Shown piece after piece: positions 1 to 10,732 of a stretch of 64,000 bases of DNA. The position numbers and the translations under genes were made by a program. Source of the DNA: Paralithodes platypus. Its lineage: Eukaryota; Arthropoda; Malacostraca; Decapoda; Lithodidae. Each line of letters begins with the position of its first letter. The first letter of the stretch is position 1. Location: positions 20,252,125 to 20,316,124 of the forward strand of contig CM064517.1 in NCBI GenBank assembly GCA_032716605.1, in the 5' to 3' direction. The notes under the pieces are model-generated. The model saw only the letters and a program-made list of their open reading frames with translations, made no database searches and was not told the DNA's origin.

Positions 1-148
1 ACATTTTTCTACCGAAATTTACAAATCTATCTTGAAAGAGGTTCTAGAGGGTGCTTTACTAAGCTTGATGGAGGTCTAGGGTGGAAACTAAAAACAGTAT
101 ATGAATAAATGAATTAAATGACCCAAAAAACAGCCACTGTCCCCTTAA
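1..148 (+). mobile_element. Family A TTAA element, 3' part (A1)
   Basis: This is the right-hand third of family A, cut by the window edge. It runs from the ACATTTTTCTACC segment through AAGCTTGATGGAGGTCTAGG to the terminus CCACTGTCCCCTTAA. Full copies (for example 38433-38801) start TTAAGGGGAGACAGACCG and end with a near-inverse of that, so the element has roughly 20-bp imperfect terminal inverted repeats and a TTAA at both ends. No protein is encoded. Confidence 0.8.
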
Positions 149-194
149 TTCCGGTGATACAATCATTATAATATTATGCCGATCACATGAAAAT

Positions 195-960
195 AATACT
201 AATATATAAATAATATATAAATAATACTAATATATAAATAATATATAAATAATACTAATATATAAATAATACTAATATATAAATAATACTAATATATAAA
301 TAATATATAAATAATACTAATATATAAATAATATATAAATAATACTAATATATAAATAATACTAATATATAAATAATATATAAATAATACTAATATATAA
401 ATAATACTAATATATAAATAATACTAATATATAAATAATACTAATATATAAATAATACTAATATATATATAAATAATACTAATATAAATAATATATAAAT
501 AATACTAATATATAAATAATACTAATATATAAATAATATATAAATAATACTAATATATAAATAATATATAAATAATACTAATATATAAATAATACTAATA
601 TATAAATAATATATAAATAATACTAATATATAAATAATACTAATATAAATAATATAGCCTAATATATAAATAATATAGCCTAATATATAAATAATATAGC
701 CTAATATATAAATAATATAGCCTAATATATAAATAATATATAAATAATACTAATATATAAATAATATATAAATAATACTAATATATAAATAATATATAAA
801 TAATACTAATATATAAATAATACTAATATATAAATAATACTAATATATAAATAATACTAATATATAAATAATATATAAATAATACTAATATATAAATAAT
901 ACTAATATATAAATAATATATAAATAATACTAATATATAAATAATACTAATATATAAATA
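195..960. repeat. AT-rich minisatellite, unit about 17 bp
   Basis: The block repeats ATAAATAATACTAATAT with interspersed shorter ATAAATAAT units, so 17-mers alternate irregularly with truncated 10-mers. A variant containing ATAGCC appears four times near 655-725. The array is followed by a poly(A) run of about 25 bases at 1002-1026. No coding potential. Confidence 0.95.
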
Positions 961-1001
961 ATTAATACTCAATGTCAAATATCAGCAGGCACATGTAGCT
1001 G

Positions 1002-1032
<31 letters not shown>

Positions 1033-1164
1033 GCTCATTTACCTTGCCTTCAGGGTGGGGTAAAGTTGTCCAAGTATTCCTGGCAAACAGCCCGACCAGT
1101 TGACGGTAGGCTAATTTGGGTCACACTTTATCTGAAATCCGAACATTAAAATAATCAGTTTAAT

Positions 1165-1532
1165 GAGATGGATTTTTTGTTTTTTGGTCTATTAATGAAT
1201 TTATTCCTTTATTTCTTAGTTTTCTCGCTCGACCTCCACCAAGCTTAGAAAGACACACCCTAAACTCCCCTTCAAGATGAAGTTGTAAATTTTTCGGTAG
1301 AAAAATGTCCCGGCCGAAGGCCGGTTTCTCTTAAAATTTCAGGCTCGATATCGCTTGCCAGGAAATAATCGTCACCTAAATGGCACGAAAGGTCTTAAAA
1401 TTGACAACGAAATGGGGTGAAAGGTGTTAAAATCGCCAAACTAATGAGCCGAACGTCTTGTAATCTCAAAACAAATGGGGCTTAACACGAGGGAGAAAAG
1501 GGACCAGAAAAAAAGCGAGATGGGCCCCTTAA
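1165..1532 (-). mobile_element. Family A element (A2)
   Basis: Reverse-orientation copy: the polypurine GAGGGAGAA segment and CCCCTTAA terminus lie on the right, and the palindromic core CCGGCCGAAGGCCGG and TTTTTCGGTAGAAAAA lie in the middle. The left terminus has decayed and lacks the usual TTAAGGGG. It carries the family core CGATATCGCTTGCCAGG. Confidence 0.85.
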
Positions 1533-1863
1533 GGCGACATCTGGTGGTATTTACAGGTTTTTGAAATGCCTCCGTTGTACTACCATACCCTGTTCCAAGT
1601 AGGGAGACACAACATATTGAACCCTAACCTCTTTAACCCTCTCACGTTCTTGACGCAATGTTGAGCCTATTAGGAATACTTTAAAGCCTTTGTTACCATC
1701 AGGGGTATTTAGAAACCTTTAGTTTAGTTAGTTTAACCTCTGCAGTTGTCTTTGAGTTAGCTGTGGGCAGAAAACTAATTTTGGAGAGGTAATTATAAGA
1801 GTGAGAGAACTCTATTTCTTATAGCTAATCTGGCAACCTCTGCGTCATATGGTCGTGAGAGGG

Positions 1864-2233
1864 TTAAGGGGACATGGGCCGTTTTTTTGGTCTATTAATA
1901 AATGTATTTCTTTATTTCTTAGTTTCCTCGCTAGACCTCCATCAAGCTTAGAAAAACACCCCCTAGACCCCATTTCCAGATAAATTTGTACATTTTTCGG
2001 CAGAAAAATGTCCCGGCCAAAGGCCACCTCCTCTTAAAACTACAGGCTCGCTATCGCTCACCAGGCAAAAATCGATACCTAAATTGCACGAAAGGTCTTA
2101 AAATTGACAACGAAATGGGGCGAAAGGTGTTAAAACCGCCAAACTAATGGGTCGAACGTTTTACAATCTCAAAACAAATGGGGCTTAACACGAGGGAGAA
2201 AGGGGACCAGAAAAACGGCCCATCTCCCCTTAA
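1864..2233 (-). mobile_element. Family A element (A3)
   Basis: Essentially full-length reverse copy with TTAA at both ends (1864-1867 and 2230-2233). The outer sequences GGGGACATGGGCCGTTTTT and AAAAACGGCCCATCTCCCC are inverse to each other, giving a clear terminal inverted repeat. It lies 330 bp from A2 in the same orientation, so tandem insertion or segmental duplication is possible. Confidence 0.92.
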
Positions 2234-2340
2234 CTCAAAAAGAGATAGAGCAAATGGGCTGTACATTGCCATACCTCTTCCCTGGCGGACCTGAAATATT
2301 AGCTGGATTACTCGGGTTGCTTGTGAGTTATAGAGGTTAA

Positions 2341-2666
2341 TTAAGGGGAGATCTCCACTTAAGGGATTTTTTTCTTGACCCCTTTCTCCCTCATGTTTAG
2401 CCCCATTGCTTTTGATATTATAAAATGTTTGCCCCATTAGTTTAGCGATTTTAAGAACTTTCACCCCATATTAAGACCTTTCGTGCCATTCAGTTGTCAA
2501 TTTTATCCTGGCGAGCGATAGCGAGCCTGTAATTTAAGAGGAATCGGCCTTCGGCCGGCACATTTTTCTACCGAAAAATGTACAAATATATCTTGAAAGG
2601 GACTCAAGGGGGTGTAATTTTAAGCTTGATGGAGGTCTAAGTAACACACTAGAAACCTCCCCTTAA
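2341..2666 (+). mobile_element. Family A element, palindromic-end subfamily (A4)
   Basis: Forward copy with TTAA at both ends. The left end carries a small palindrome GGAGATCTCC followed by ACTTAAGGGA, a variant otherwise seen only in A15 (50040-50093). The right end is shortened to AACCTCCCCTTAA. The core CTGGCGAGCGATAGCGAGCC and CGGCCTTCGGCCGG is intact. Confidence 0.88.
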
Positions 2667-2742
2667 TGGTCAAGAGGTTTGGCCAACTTATTTAGAACAG
2701 GGTATAGGTCATTTGTATTGTACTGTATATTATTGTCTAATG

Positions 2743-3103
2743 TTAAGGAGGGATGGGCCGGGTTTCTGCACCACTTTCTCCCTCATGTTTAGCCCCATTA
2801 CTTTTGAGATGTTAAGATGTTTGCCCCATTAGTTAGTTGATTTTAAGATCTTTCGCCCCATTTCTTTGTCAATATTTAGACCTTTCGTGCTATTTAGGTG
2901 TCGATTTTTTCCCTGGCGAACGATAGTGAGCCTGTAATGTTGGAAGAACCGGCCTTTGGCCGGGAAATTTGTCTACCGAAAATTAATCTAGAAGGGGGAT
3001 CTAATGGATGTTTTTTGTTTTATTTGATGGAGGTCTAGGGAGGAAACTAGAAAATAATAAATACATGCAAAACACGCCCAAAAAGTGACCCCCCCCCCCT
3101 TAA
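2743..3103 (+). mobile_element. Family A element (A5)
   Basis: Forward copy with TTAA at both ends and a poly(C) run before the right TTAA. The 3' third differs from the main group (TTAATCTAGAAGGGGGATCT in place of TATCTTGAAGGGGG) and matches A6 and A13, so these three form a second subfamily. Confidence 0.9.
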
Positions 3104-3296
3104 GCTACTTTCCATGACTAATGCTCTTATACTGTAACCAATGTTATCTTTGACTCTGTAGTTTATGAACAACGATCATTGATACTATCATGTATAACAT
3201 TTTTATAATATACGGCTATTTTACTTATTGTTTATATATCCTTTACACTAACCACAAATAGGATGTTTTTTGCTAGAATTTTAAATGATGCATTAT

Positions 3297-3478
3297 TGTT
3301 AATTACCAGGCTACCTACATACTGTTAATTACCAGGCTACCTACATACTGTTAATTACCAGGCTACCTACATACTGTTAATTACCAGGCTACCTACATAC
3401 TGTTAATTACCAGGCTACCTACATACTGTTAATTACCAGGCTACCTACATACTGTTAATTACCAGGCTACCTACATAC
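3297..3478. repeat. 26-bp minisatellite, 7 copies
   Basis: Seven head-to-tail, essentially identical copies of a 26-bp unit beginning TGTTAATTACCAGGCTACCT. The lack of divergence indicates recent expansion. It ends 29 bp before a family B element. Confidence 0.97.
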
Positions 3479-3506
3479 GTACTATGTACAGGTGTCCCTG
3501 TAAACG

Positions 3507-3888
3507 TTAAGGGGGGTCACTGGCTTTGTTTTATATGTCTCTCCTTTTCTCTTTCCCTACCTTGTATCCATTCGGCCCCATTCAGCCAACTGTTTTAAGA
3601 CGTTTATCCCCATCCAGGTGTCGATTTCTTCCTGGCGAGCGAAAGCGAGCCAGCATTGTATGGAGAAATCCGGCTTCGCCGGAGAAATTTTTCTATAAAA
3701 AAATGTACAAACTTAGCTTGCTGTCAAAACAAAAATATATATATGCTGGCTCGCTACCGATCGCCAGGAAAATATTGACACCTGGATGGGGCTAAACGTC
3801 TAAAAACAGTAGGCTGAATGGGGCCGAATCGATACAAGCCAAAGAGAGAGGGGGAGAAAGAGCAAAAAAGCGAGGTGGACTCCCTTAA
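3507..3888. mobile_element. Family B foldback element (B1)
   Basis: TTAA-bounded element whose two halves are inverted copies of each other. The left arm contains TTCTCTTTCCCTACC, TGTATCCATTCGGCCCCATT and CTGGCGAGCGAAAGCGAGCC. The right arm reads back through GGCTCGCTACCGATCGCCAG, AATGGGGCCGAAT and a polypurine run to CTCCCTTAA. Arms are about 150 bp with a short AT-rich spacer carrying CCGGCTTCGCCGG. The centre (GCGAGC..GCTTCGCC..TTTTTCTA..AAATGTACAA) is homologous to family A. Confidence 0.92.
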
Positions 3889-4291
3889 TTTGGTGACAAA
3901 TATAATACTTATGTCCAAGATTTGAACCCATGCAGGCAGGTGCTCGGTCTATCCATCAAAACGGAAGTATAACAGGGGAGATTGTGCTACTTCTACGTCT
4001 GAGGTTGAGGAGTAAGAGACATGAACAATCTGGTTTCACACCCAGAAATCACCAGTTGACCAATTTCCCTTAAAGAACAAAAAAATACAAATAAAATAAA
4101 GAAACTATTGCTGGTCCGTACGATACCTGTGGTAATTAATGAACTGATGTCTGGACTTTATGAAGGAACAGAGTAATTATTGTCCAGTGTTGTGGGAAGC
4201 ATCCCCTTATTCCCCGTGAATTCAAGAGTAATACAGGAATATTCTCTAGCAACTTTAATTGTCAACATTTATGGACTGGCCACTAGGCTGG

Positions 4292-4442
4292 GTTACAATG
4301 TAGTTTGTCGCCATGACCTGGTATAAGTGCGTGGAATTTCGATGTTATCCTAGGTTCGAGTCCTTGGAGTGCCACATGCATTTGTTGATTTCATTAATTG
4401 AGTTTAGAAGTGAAGTTGGTTGGTGGACAAAAATAATAATAT
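4292..4442 (+). mobile_element. tRNA-derived SINE, diverged copy
   Basis: A pol III B-box-like GGTTCGAGTCC lies at about 4353, followed by GCCACATGCATTTGTTGATT and ATTGAGTTTAGAAGTGAAGT, which match the bodies of the copies at 30325-30470 and 46449-46590. The A-box side is eroded. It is a retroposed element and not a functional tRNA gene. Confidence 0.75.
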
Positions 4443-4643
4443 GGGGCAAAGGACTCTCTCCATAAAAGCATGTGACATTGTTGATGAGGTAAGGACACAG
4501 TAGCAGAGTAGGACCCAAGATTATTCGAGGTTTCGCCAGATAAGTTTTTATTTTATTTTATTATTAGTATTATGTTTTTTTTTATATAGCTTGAATGGGT
4601 AGGCAATCAGCCCATCAGGACTATTATGCCATACTAAAACACT

Positions 4644-4730
4644 GTTAATTGCCAAGAACCTCATAATACTGGAATGTGATAGTGGCAAGTATCACAATCC
4701 AGTATACGTCACAGGTCCAAAGCAATTAAC
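4644..4730 (+). ncRNA. miRNA-precursor-like hairpin (candidate)
   Basis: The arm GTTAATTGC...ACCT...TACTGGAATGTGATA folds onto TATCACAATCCAGTA...AGGTCC...GCAATTAAC across an 8-nt loop (about 4682-4689). The top stem is 15 pairs with one mismatch, and the base pairs again over GTTAATTGC. Overall size is about 87 nt. The 3' arm starts with TATCACA, the seed of the arthropod miR-2/13 family, but the remainder does not resemble that family. It could equally be a small foldback transposon. Confidence 0.3.
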
Positions 4731-6271
4731 AACAGGAAAATAATAAAGGCAACATCAGCTGAGAAGAATAGTGTCAGGACAAACACATTCTTAAGAACAT
4801 TAACTGTCAACCTCATTATATGCTAAGACAAAGGGGAAAAGCAAAACAAAAGAACTTGAATTAATATTACTCTAAAACGAATTACAGACAAAATTTAAGA
4901 ATGTATCAAACTACGCAACATGGGAGGTCCTGTGAAGTTGTGAACATCATAAATAATGAGTGAAAACAATAGCATAAAAATATGCTAAAAAGGAACATAG
5001 GAAATAAATAAAACACCACCACCAAAATTAGAACTCAAGTTACAACTCTGTGTTATATCCCATACTTCACCTCAGGTCAGGCCTCATTCATTATATCGCT
5101 ATATTTAACCTATTTTTTTGTATTATTTGGACGGGGATAAATTAGTACAAATTATATATATTATGGACTTAAGGGCATGACTTTTACTTACTTTTTGGCC
5201 CTTGGGCCATCATGAGAATAATATTATCGTTACCAATAAAGTAATTTGTGAGTCCTCACTGTGACTCCCCCCTCATTTGATCAAATTAATTAATTAGTGG
5301 TTTAAGCGGTTATTTTGTCCTCTTTTCTTATCATGTGGACCGGTATTAATTAGTATTATATTACTAATAGTGATTAGTGACAAGGTGGACCTTAAAGGTA
5401 TATTTCGGTAGTCGGTAATTAATTATCAAGGACAGGGTTCTGTTGGGAATTATATATATTTTTTTTATCAAACTATTAAATTTGAATTGAAGTTTTATTT
5501 ATACAGAATTACAGATTTCATCTGAACTTTATATTTTATCTTTCCCTTTACTTATTATGAGAGTGGGATAAATTTGATTGCCTAATAACCTAATAGCTAT
5601 GTGACAATTTATCTTACAACAAATTTGCTTGGGAAACCATTTAGAGATTTATATATATATTACTAATCTTCAATACTTTATGCCAGTGATCATGATGAAT
5701 TCGACTTCATATTTCTTATATATTGTATAATATTGCTTATTTATTTATTATGGAATTCAGGAGTACTAGGGTAGTAGACTAGTAATATATATTGTATTTC
5801 TATTATTTGCATTATTTGGCATTAATTTTATAAATTTCACGATTATTTTGCGTAGGTTTCTCTAGTACTCATAACACTCGATACCAACCCTTCAGAATCG
5901 ATACTTTCAAGTACAGACTTGGTATCTGAAATATCGGTACTTTGGTATCGATACGCCCACCACTACCAACCCCCTTCCACTTGCGGGCTAAGAACTGTCA
6001 CTTCACAATGCTGTGTTGCCGATAGCATCACGCGGGATTCCTGTTGGAGCTTGTCATATATAAATAGTACCCGCATGGGGGGGGGGGGGGGGGGGCTGAG
6101 ATGTTGAGTACCACTGAAAGGCTTCTAGCAATTGCAGAAGCAGTTACACTTTTTTTAACTCGCGGATATTTGCCGAATTTACCCTATAAACCCGCTTATT
6201 AAGATAGAACTTCCGTTCCAGTGGAATTAGTGGTTTACGGAAGTGCCCACCTCTGGATAAACCTTTAACCG

Positions 6272-6390
6272 TCTTGGTGGTGTAGGCTAATGGTTAGAGT
6301 GTTTAAAAATATGTGTGCAATAACCCAGGTTCGAATCCCGGTGGATCACATAAATGCTTTCATTAATGTCATTGAAAGTGTTTGGTGTTG
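6272..6390 (+). mobile_element. tRNA-derived SINE, short copy
   Basis: An A-box-like GTGTAGGCTAATGGTTAGAG is followed about 45 bases later by the B-box GGTTCGAATCCCGGTGGATC and then a tail containing TTCATTAATGTCATTG. The head is tRNA-like but cloverleaf arms are incomplete and there is no terminator run directly after it. Confidence 0.65.
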
Positions 6391-8440
6391 TGGTGAAATT
6401 AATAAAATATAGATATTCATTAAATCTTTAATTTGGATAGACTGGGTCTTTCGAGGCCAGTTGTCAAGTGAGGCCCTTTGGCGTGTGAGATCCTGAGCTA
6501 TAGTTTATATAACATATACTTAAATCTGGCACTGGTCTATAGTAATTACCACCGACAATGATGATGAATGTTTAGAAATACTGACCACAGTCACAACAAT
6601 ATGGGGAGAACAGGAGATGGGATACAGTATGATCTAATGCTCTTCATTCTATATTTATCCTTACAAGCCCCAACATTCTGGGAAACAATGTAACTGAAGG
6701 GGTGAATATTTGTCAATAGTATGATTATATGTGAAAACTTGGGTATGGGTGCTGCGTGCGAGCATGAGTTTGTGTATTATATTAGTTAGCCATTTATTGC
6801 ATTTTTCTTTGAAATATACTTTATTAAAGAAAACGATTTTTTGCAGTAACTATCTTTTATTGAAATTAAAGACTAACCTATGTTTCAATTATAATTTTTA
6901 ACAATTTTAAAATCATTATAAGAGATCTATTTACTATACATATTTTTCCAAAGATATTTAAATACATTGGTATGGAAGGGAGCCTGGTACCACTGTCAAA
7001 AATACGATACGACATAACTATGATGATTTGCGTTTGTTGTTCATTTTACAAAATAGATAGTAGAGATAATTGGGTTTCTTGTGTTCGTTTGTTTGTGGTA
7101 TTAGATGTTCTAGGGTAATTGTGGCGATATGTTATTTCACTGCCAATATTGGCGGCAACTGTTGTTGGACCACGGCGCCATGATTTGTTTACATTTGGAA
7201 ATGACTGACAAGGCAACGACGCCCGGGCAAGCGGACGAAGCGACCTTAATTTTGTTTCTCCTATTAGCCTATCTCCATACCCCCCAAAATCAATAGTGTG
7301 GGACCCTTTCGGAATTGGTACTAGGGACACATACTTAGTGTTAGGTGAGAGTTATTATATCCAATTAACTAGGTCTATGGTTAGGTTAGGTTAATGGCAT
7401 GGGATCAGATGGTAGGTATGGAATAAACTAGGTACTATACCCTGGACGAGCTCGGGCGCAGGACTTCATATTTGGTGATATTCGGATTTTTACAGTAGTT
7501 GATAGCACAAAACCTCCATTCGGATTATAAATGAGAAAGGCATGGCGATTGGCGAGTCCTTTTGTTCCTAATATCCCAGAGGGTAAAGTGGGGTGGCTAC
7601 TCACCCCAACACCATGCGCAAAAACGTTTTTTGTTTGATGTGCGCACGTCATGGGGTTGGGAGTATGAGTTATAGTGCGGGATGATCAGTTGGAGAAGTG
7701 CTCTGGTAGTGAAAGGACCTCCCAGCTTCGTCTCTCTACTTGTTTGGGCGGCTCAGGGGCCTTGGGGTTCCTTTCTACCCCACATTATTATTAAAAGGTG
7801 GGTAATTGAAAAAGGAATATTTTACTTTTGAGCCTATTGTAACTTTGCTATTGTTCTGATTAATTTCTAATTTTGTTCTGATATTGTTGGCAGATAAATG
7901 TTCTAGTTTTAGAATGGTAGACGAACGATATTGGTGCACATTTACTATTTATTTTATTTTTTCTATATTTCGATTTTCTTGATTCTTAGCCAACTTTGGA
8001 TAATTTTACATCCCATTTTGTTGTGATTGTGCTATTGCTCAGATTTATGCCAGAGTGTTATAACATTGTAGAGTAATAAATTCTCGAACTTGTGAGGGGT
8101 GGAATAGCAAAATAGGTGCATATTTACTATATAAAGGTACATGAAAAAGTTTATATTTTAGGGTCTAAAAATACCTCTATTTTCTCCTTCACATATTTGT
8201 ATCCGATTTCTTCCTGAGGCCCTCTATTCTTGGGCTGGGAGATACCCCTTTATTAGGCCTTCAGACCCTAAGGTTTCAGCTGAACTGGTTGGTAATTTAT
8301 TTTTTAGTTATTTTGGAAGGGGATTAACTTTTTATTTTCAATAATTTTAGTCTGAAGTGCCTCATATCATTAAATATAATTAAATGTACCTGATTAGTGT
8401 GTCAAAGTGAAGCCAAATATTCATTCTACGTTCCTATTAC

Positions 8441-9056
8441 GGTAACATTCAAGACAGCTAGAGCGGCCTTATTTACCAAGTTTTCTTTATATTTTTTCAA
8501 GGAATATAGTGTTTTATTGTTGTTTTTCATGGTTCGAGTGGAGGATTTGCATTAACTTACCCATTATTCATTAATCTGAAGATATGGCGTCAAATAGCGC
8601 CATTTATTGGGTGAATCACGCTTTTACAGTAGGTAAGGGAAATTGTGGAGTACATTGGATACACGATGGGTTGAGGGGGGGGGGGGGGGGGTTGCCCCCC
8701 TCACCCCCCTTTGATTTATTGTCATCCTCATATATGTAGATCTGTAAGGGGCAAACACAGGTTGCCGGTATTTCGTTTTTGTGAGTAACGCTCACACCAT
8801 TTATTGGGTGAATCGCACTCACCGCATCTTTCAAAAGAAGAAGAAGAAGGACGAAGGATTCATTATGCGCAATGCTTTGTGTACGGTAGGGACATTATTT
8901 TTGTGTTATATTCGGTGTAATCGGGTTTTTTCAAGTGTCGATAACGAAATTCCTCCATGCGGACTATAATGAGAAAAATATGGCGAGTCTATTGGTCCCT
9001 ATTTTCCCTAATAAATTATTTCTAATAGGGCTGCAAAAGAGGTCTTGAATATTATC
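8441..9056 (+). mobile_element. Dispersed repeat F (copy F1)
   Basis: About 600 bp, shared with 31689-32228 and 38979-39582. Landmarks in order: ACATTCAAGACAGCTAGAGC, TGGTTCGAGTGGAGG, GCGCCATTTATTGGGTGAAT, a G/C-homopolymer hairpin (8676-8710), a second CCATTTATTGGGTGAATCGC about 190 bp later, ATTCCTCCATGCGGACTATA, and TAATAAATTATTTCTAATAG. No terminal inverted repeats or ORF were found, so the class is unknown. Confidence 0.85.
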
Positions 9057-9508
9057 GCACTGCTAGCTGTGGTGCATATTTTAGCGTTATATTTGTGTTC
9101 TCCCTTATAATACATTTCAGCTCTTAATGACATATAGCAATGATGTATAATGCTCTACCGGACCTATTAGGCCTAAAAAGATCAATGGGCTAACTGTCGG
9201 TCCAAATCATCAGTATAACCGAGGACCATCCGTACAACCGACGATTTTGCAGAAGTATCATAATTCATTTGAATTTGATATTACCGTACTTTATCGAAAA
9301 CAGATGGCTATTAATTGAGCCTTACTTACCTACTCTATCACAAACCCAAATTTACCTAACCTCGAGTACTTTACCTAACTTAAGATAATTGTATTATAGC
9401 TGTACACATTCAGATGAAACATGGGCACAAAATAGTTTTACAGTCACGGTCTCAATGTTGGTAGCCTACTTACATTTTCGAAGCGGTCTGGGGTTAAATT
9501 CAAACATA

Positions 9509-9589
9509 AGGGGGCTGAATGGGGCCGAATGGATACAAGCCAAAGAGAGAGGGAGAGGAAGAGAAAAAAAGCGAGATGGGCTCCCTTAA
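9509..9589. mobile_element. Family B fragment, one terminus only
   Basis: Only the outer 80 bp of the right arm remain: GGCTGAATGGGGCCGAATGG, TACAAGCCAAAGAGAGAGGG and GCGAGATGGGCTCCCTTAA. The rest has been deleted. Confidence 0.85.
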
Positions 9590-9611
9590 TTAATGATTGC
9601 GAGAATTTTAG

Positions 9612-9947
9612 TAGTCATGAGCCATAATACCTGCACACCCATTTGAATCTGTATCGAATACAAGCGAGACGATTCACTATTCTGTTATGTCCACTCGACT
9701 AAAAAACAATCTTTACACTGGTGAGCTGTAAATAATCTAGTGTGAACAGAATTAATCGGGTGAAACAAACGTCTATGAGGTATTATCATAAGATTTCGAC
9801 CCACTTCCAGAATGTTTAGAGCGTTAGTGTAAAGATTGTTTTTTGGTCGAGTGTCTCTGTCCCTGAGGCTTCACAACTTGGCTTTATAGATTCAAAGATT
9901 CAAATGAGTGTGCAGGTATTATGGCTCATGACTGTACCTGGAACCAA
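9612..9947. mobile_element. Family D element with long terminal inverted repeats
   Basis: Starts AGTCATGAGCCATAATACCT followed by GCACACCCATTTGAATC and ends with the inverse (GATTCAAATGAGTGTGCAGG then TATTATGGCTCATGACTGTA), giving inverted repeats of about 37 bp. A second internal inverted pair, CTCGAC..AAAACAATCTTTACAC and GTGTAAAGATTGTTTTTTGG, makes it foldback-like. Another copy, split by a family B element, is at 36072-36603. Confidence 0.88.
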
Positions 9948-10001
9948 GATGGCGGCCGGTTATCATATTACGGGGTACTTGGAAAATGAAACCGGAAAGT
10001 A

Positions 10002-10220
10002 TGTACAGTCACGAGCATAAATGCTGCGACATCAACCAGATAACGTTAACTCCTTCATCACTAGGGGTTTATACTAAGCTGAATAAAATCGTTTGACGGT
10101 AGCTAGAATGAAATACAGAAATAATTGTGAGTTTGAAAACAAAGTTTTGCAATACCCTTGGAGACAAAGGGGCGAAAATTATTTGGTTGGTGTCGCAGTA
10201 TTTATGCTCCTGACTGTACA
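10002..10220. mobile_element. Family J element, termini related to D
   Basis: Begins TGTACAGTCACGAGCATAAA and ends with its near inverse TTTATGCTCCTGACTGTACA; the inverted repeats extend inward over TGCTGCGACATCAACCA, about 37 bp in all. The outer TGTACAGTCA is shared with family D, so D and J probably use one transposase. Internally there is a damaged right arm of family C at about 10044-10115 (GTTAACTCC...CTAAGCTGAATAAAATCG). Confidence 0.85.
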
Positions 10221-10240
10221 CTCAGACATAATTCGTGGCC

Positions 10241-10620
10241 TTAAGGTGAGATGGGCCGCTTTTCTGTGCCCCCTTCTCCCTCATGTTTAACCCCATTAGT
10301 TTTCAGATGTTAAGATGTTTGCCCCATTAGTTAGTCGATTTTAAGACCTTTAGCCCAATTTCTTCGTCAATATTTAGACCTTTCGTGCTATTTAGGTGTC
10401 GATTTTTTCCCTGGCGAACGATAGTGAGCCTGTAATGTTGGAAGAATCGGCTTTCGGCCGGATAATTTTTCTACCGAAAAATTTACAAATTAATCTAGAA
10501 GGGGAATCTAATGGATGTGTTTTTTTTTGTTTTTTTATTTGATGGGAGGTCTAGGGAGGAAACTAGAAAAATAATGAATACATGCAAAAATCACCCAAAA
10601 AGTAAACCATCCCCCCTTAA
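10241..10620 (+). mobile_element. Family A element (A6)
   Basis: Forward full-length copy with TTAA at both ends, of the TTAATCTAGAAGGGG subfamily (with A5 and A13). It sits only 21 bp right of family J. Confidence 0.92.
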
Positions 10621-10732
10621 GTATTCGAAGCTATCCCGAATTGAATCGAACCTTCTCACTAACTCCTTACCTAATATTTACTGTTCGGAGGTTCATTTTG
10701 TTGTTCGGGGGTTCATATTAGGCCAGGATTGA

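Larger units (their letters stand above)
3889..8440. other. Non-coding stretch, no gene seen
   Basis: AT-rich sequence with scattered frames that lack recognisable motifs. It contains the tRNA-like SINEs at 4292 and 6272, a hairpin at 4644-4730, a poly(G) run near 6077-6096 and a short piece of repeat F at about 7496-7600. The frame at 7046-7330 (-) lies in a slightly GC-richer patch but matches nothing I recognise. Confidence 0.6.

Noticed and set aside
3297..3478. Possible CRISPR-like array (7 regular repeats)
   Set aside because: No unique spacers: the whole 26-bp unit repeats, and the context is eukaryotic.
6272..6390. Functional tRNA gene
   Set aside because: Has A- and B-box-like sequences but no complete cloverleaf, and its 3' body matches SINE copies.
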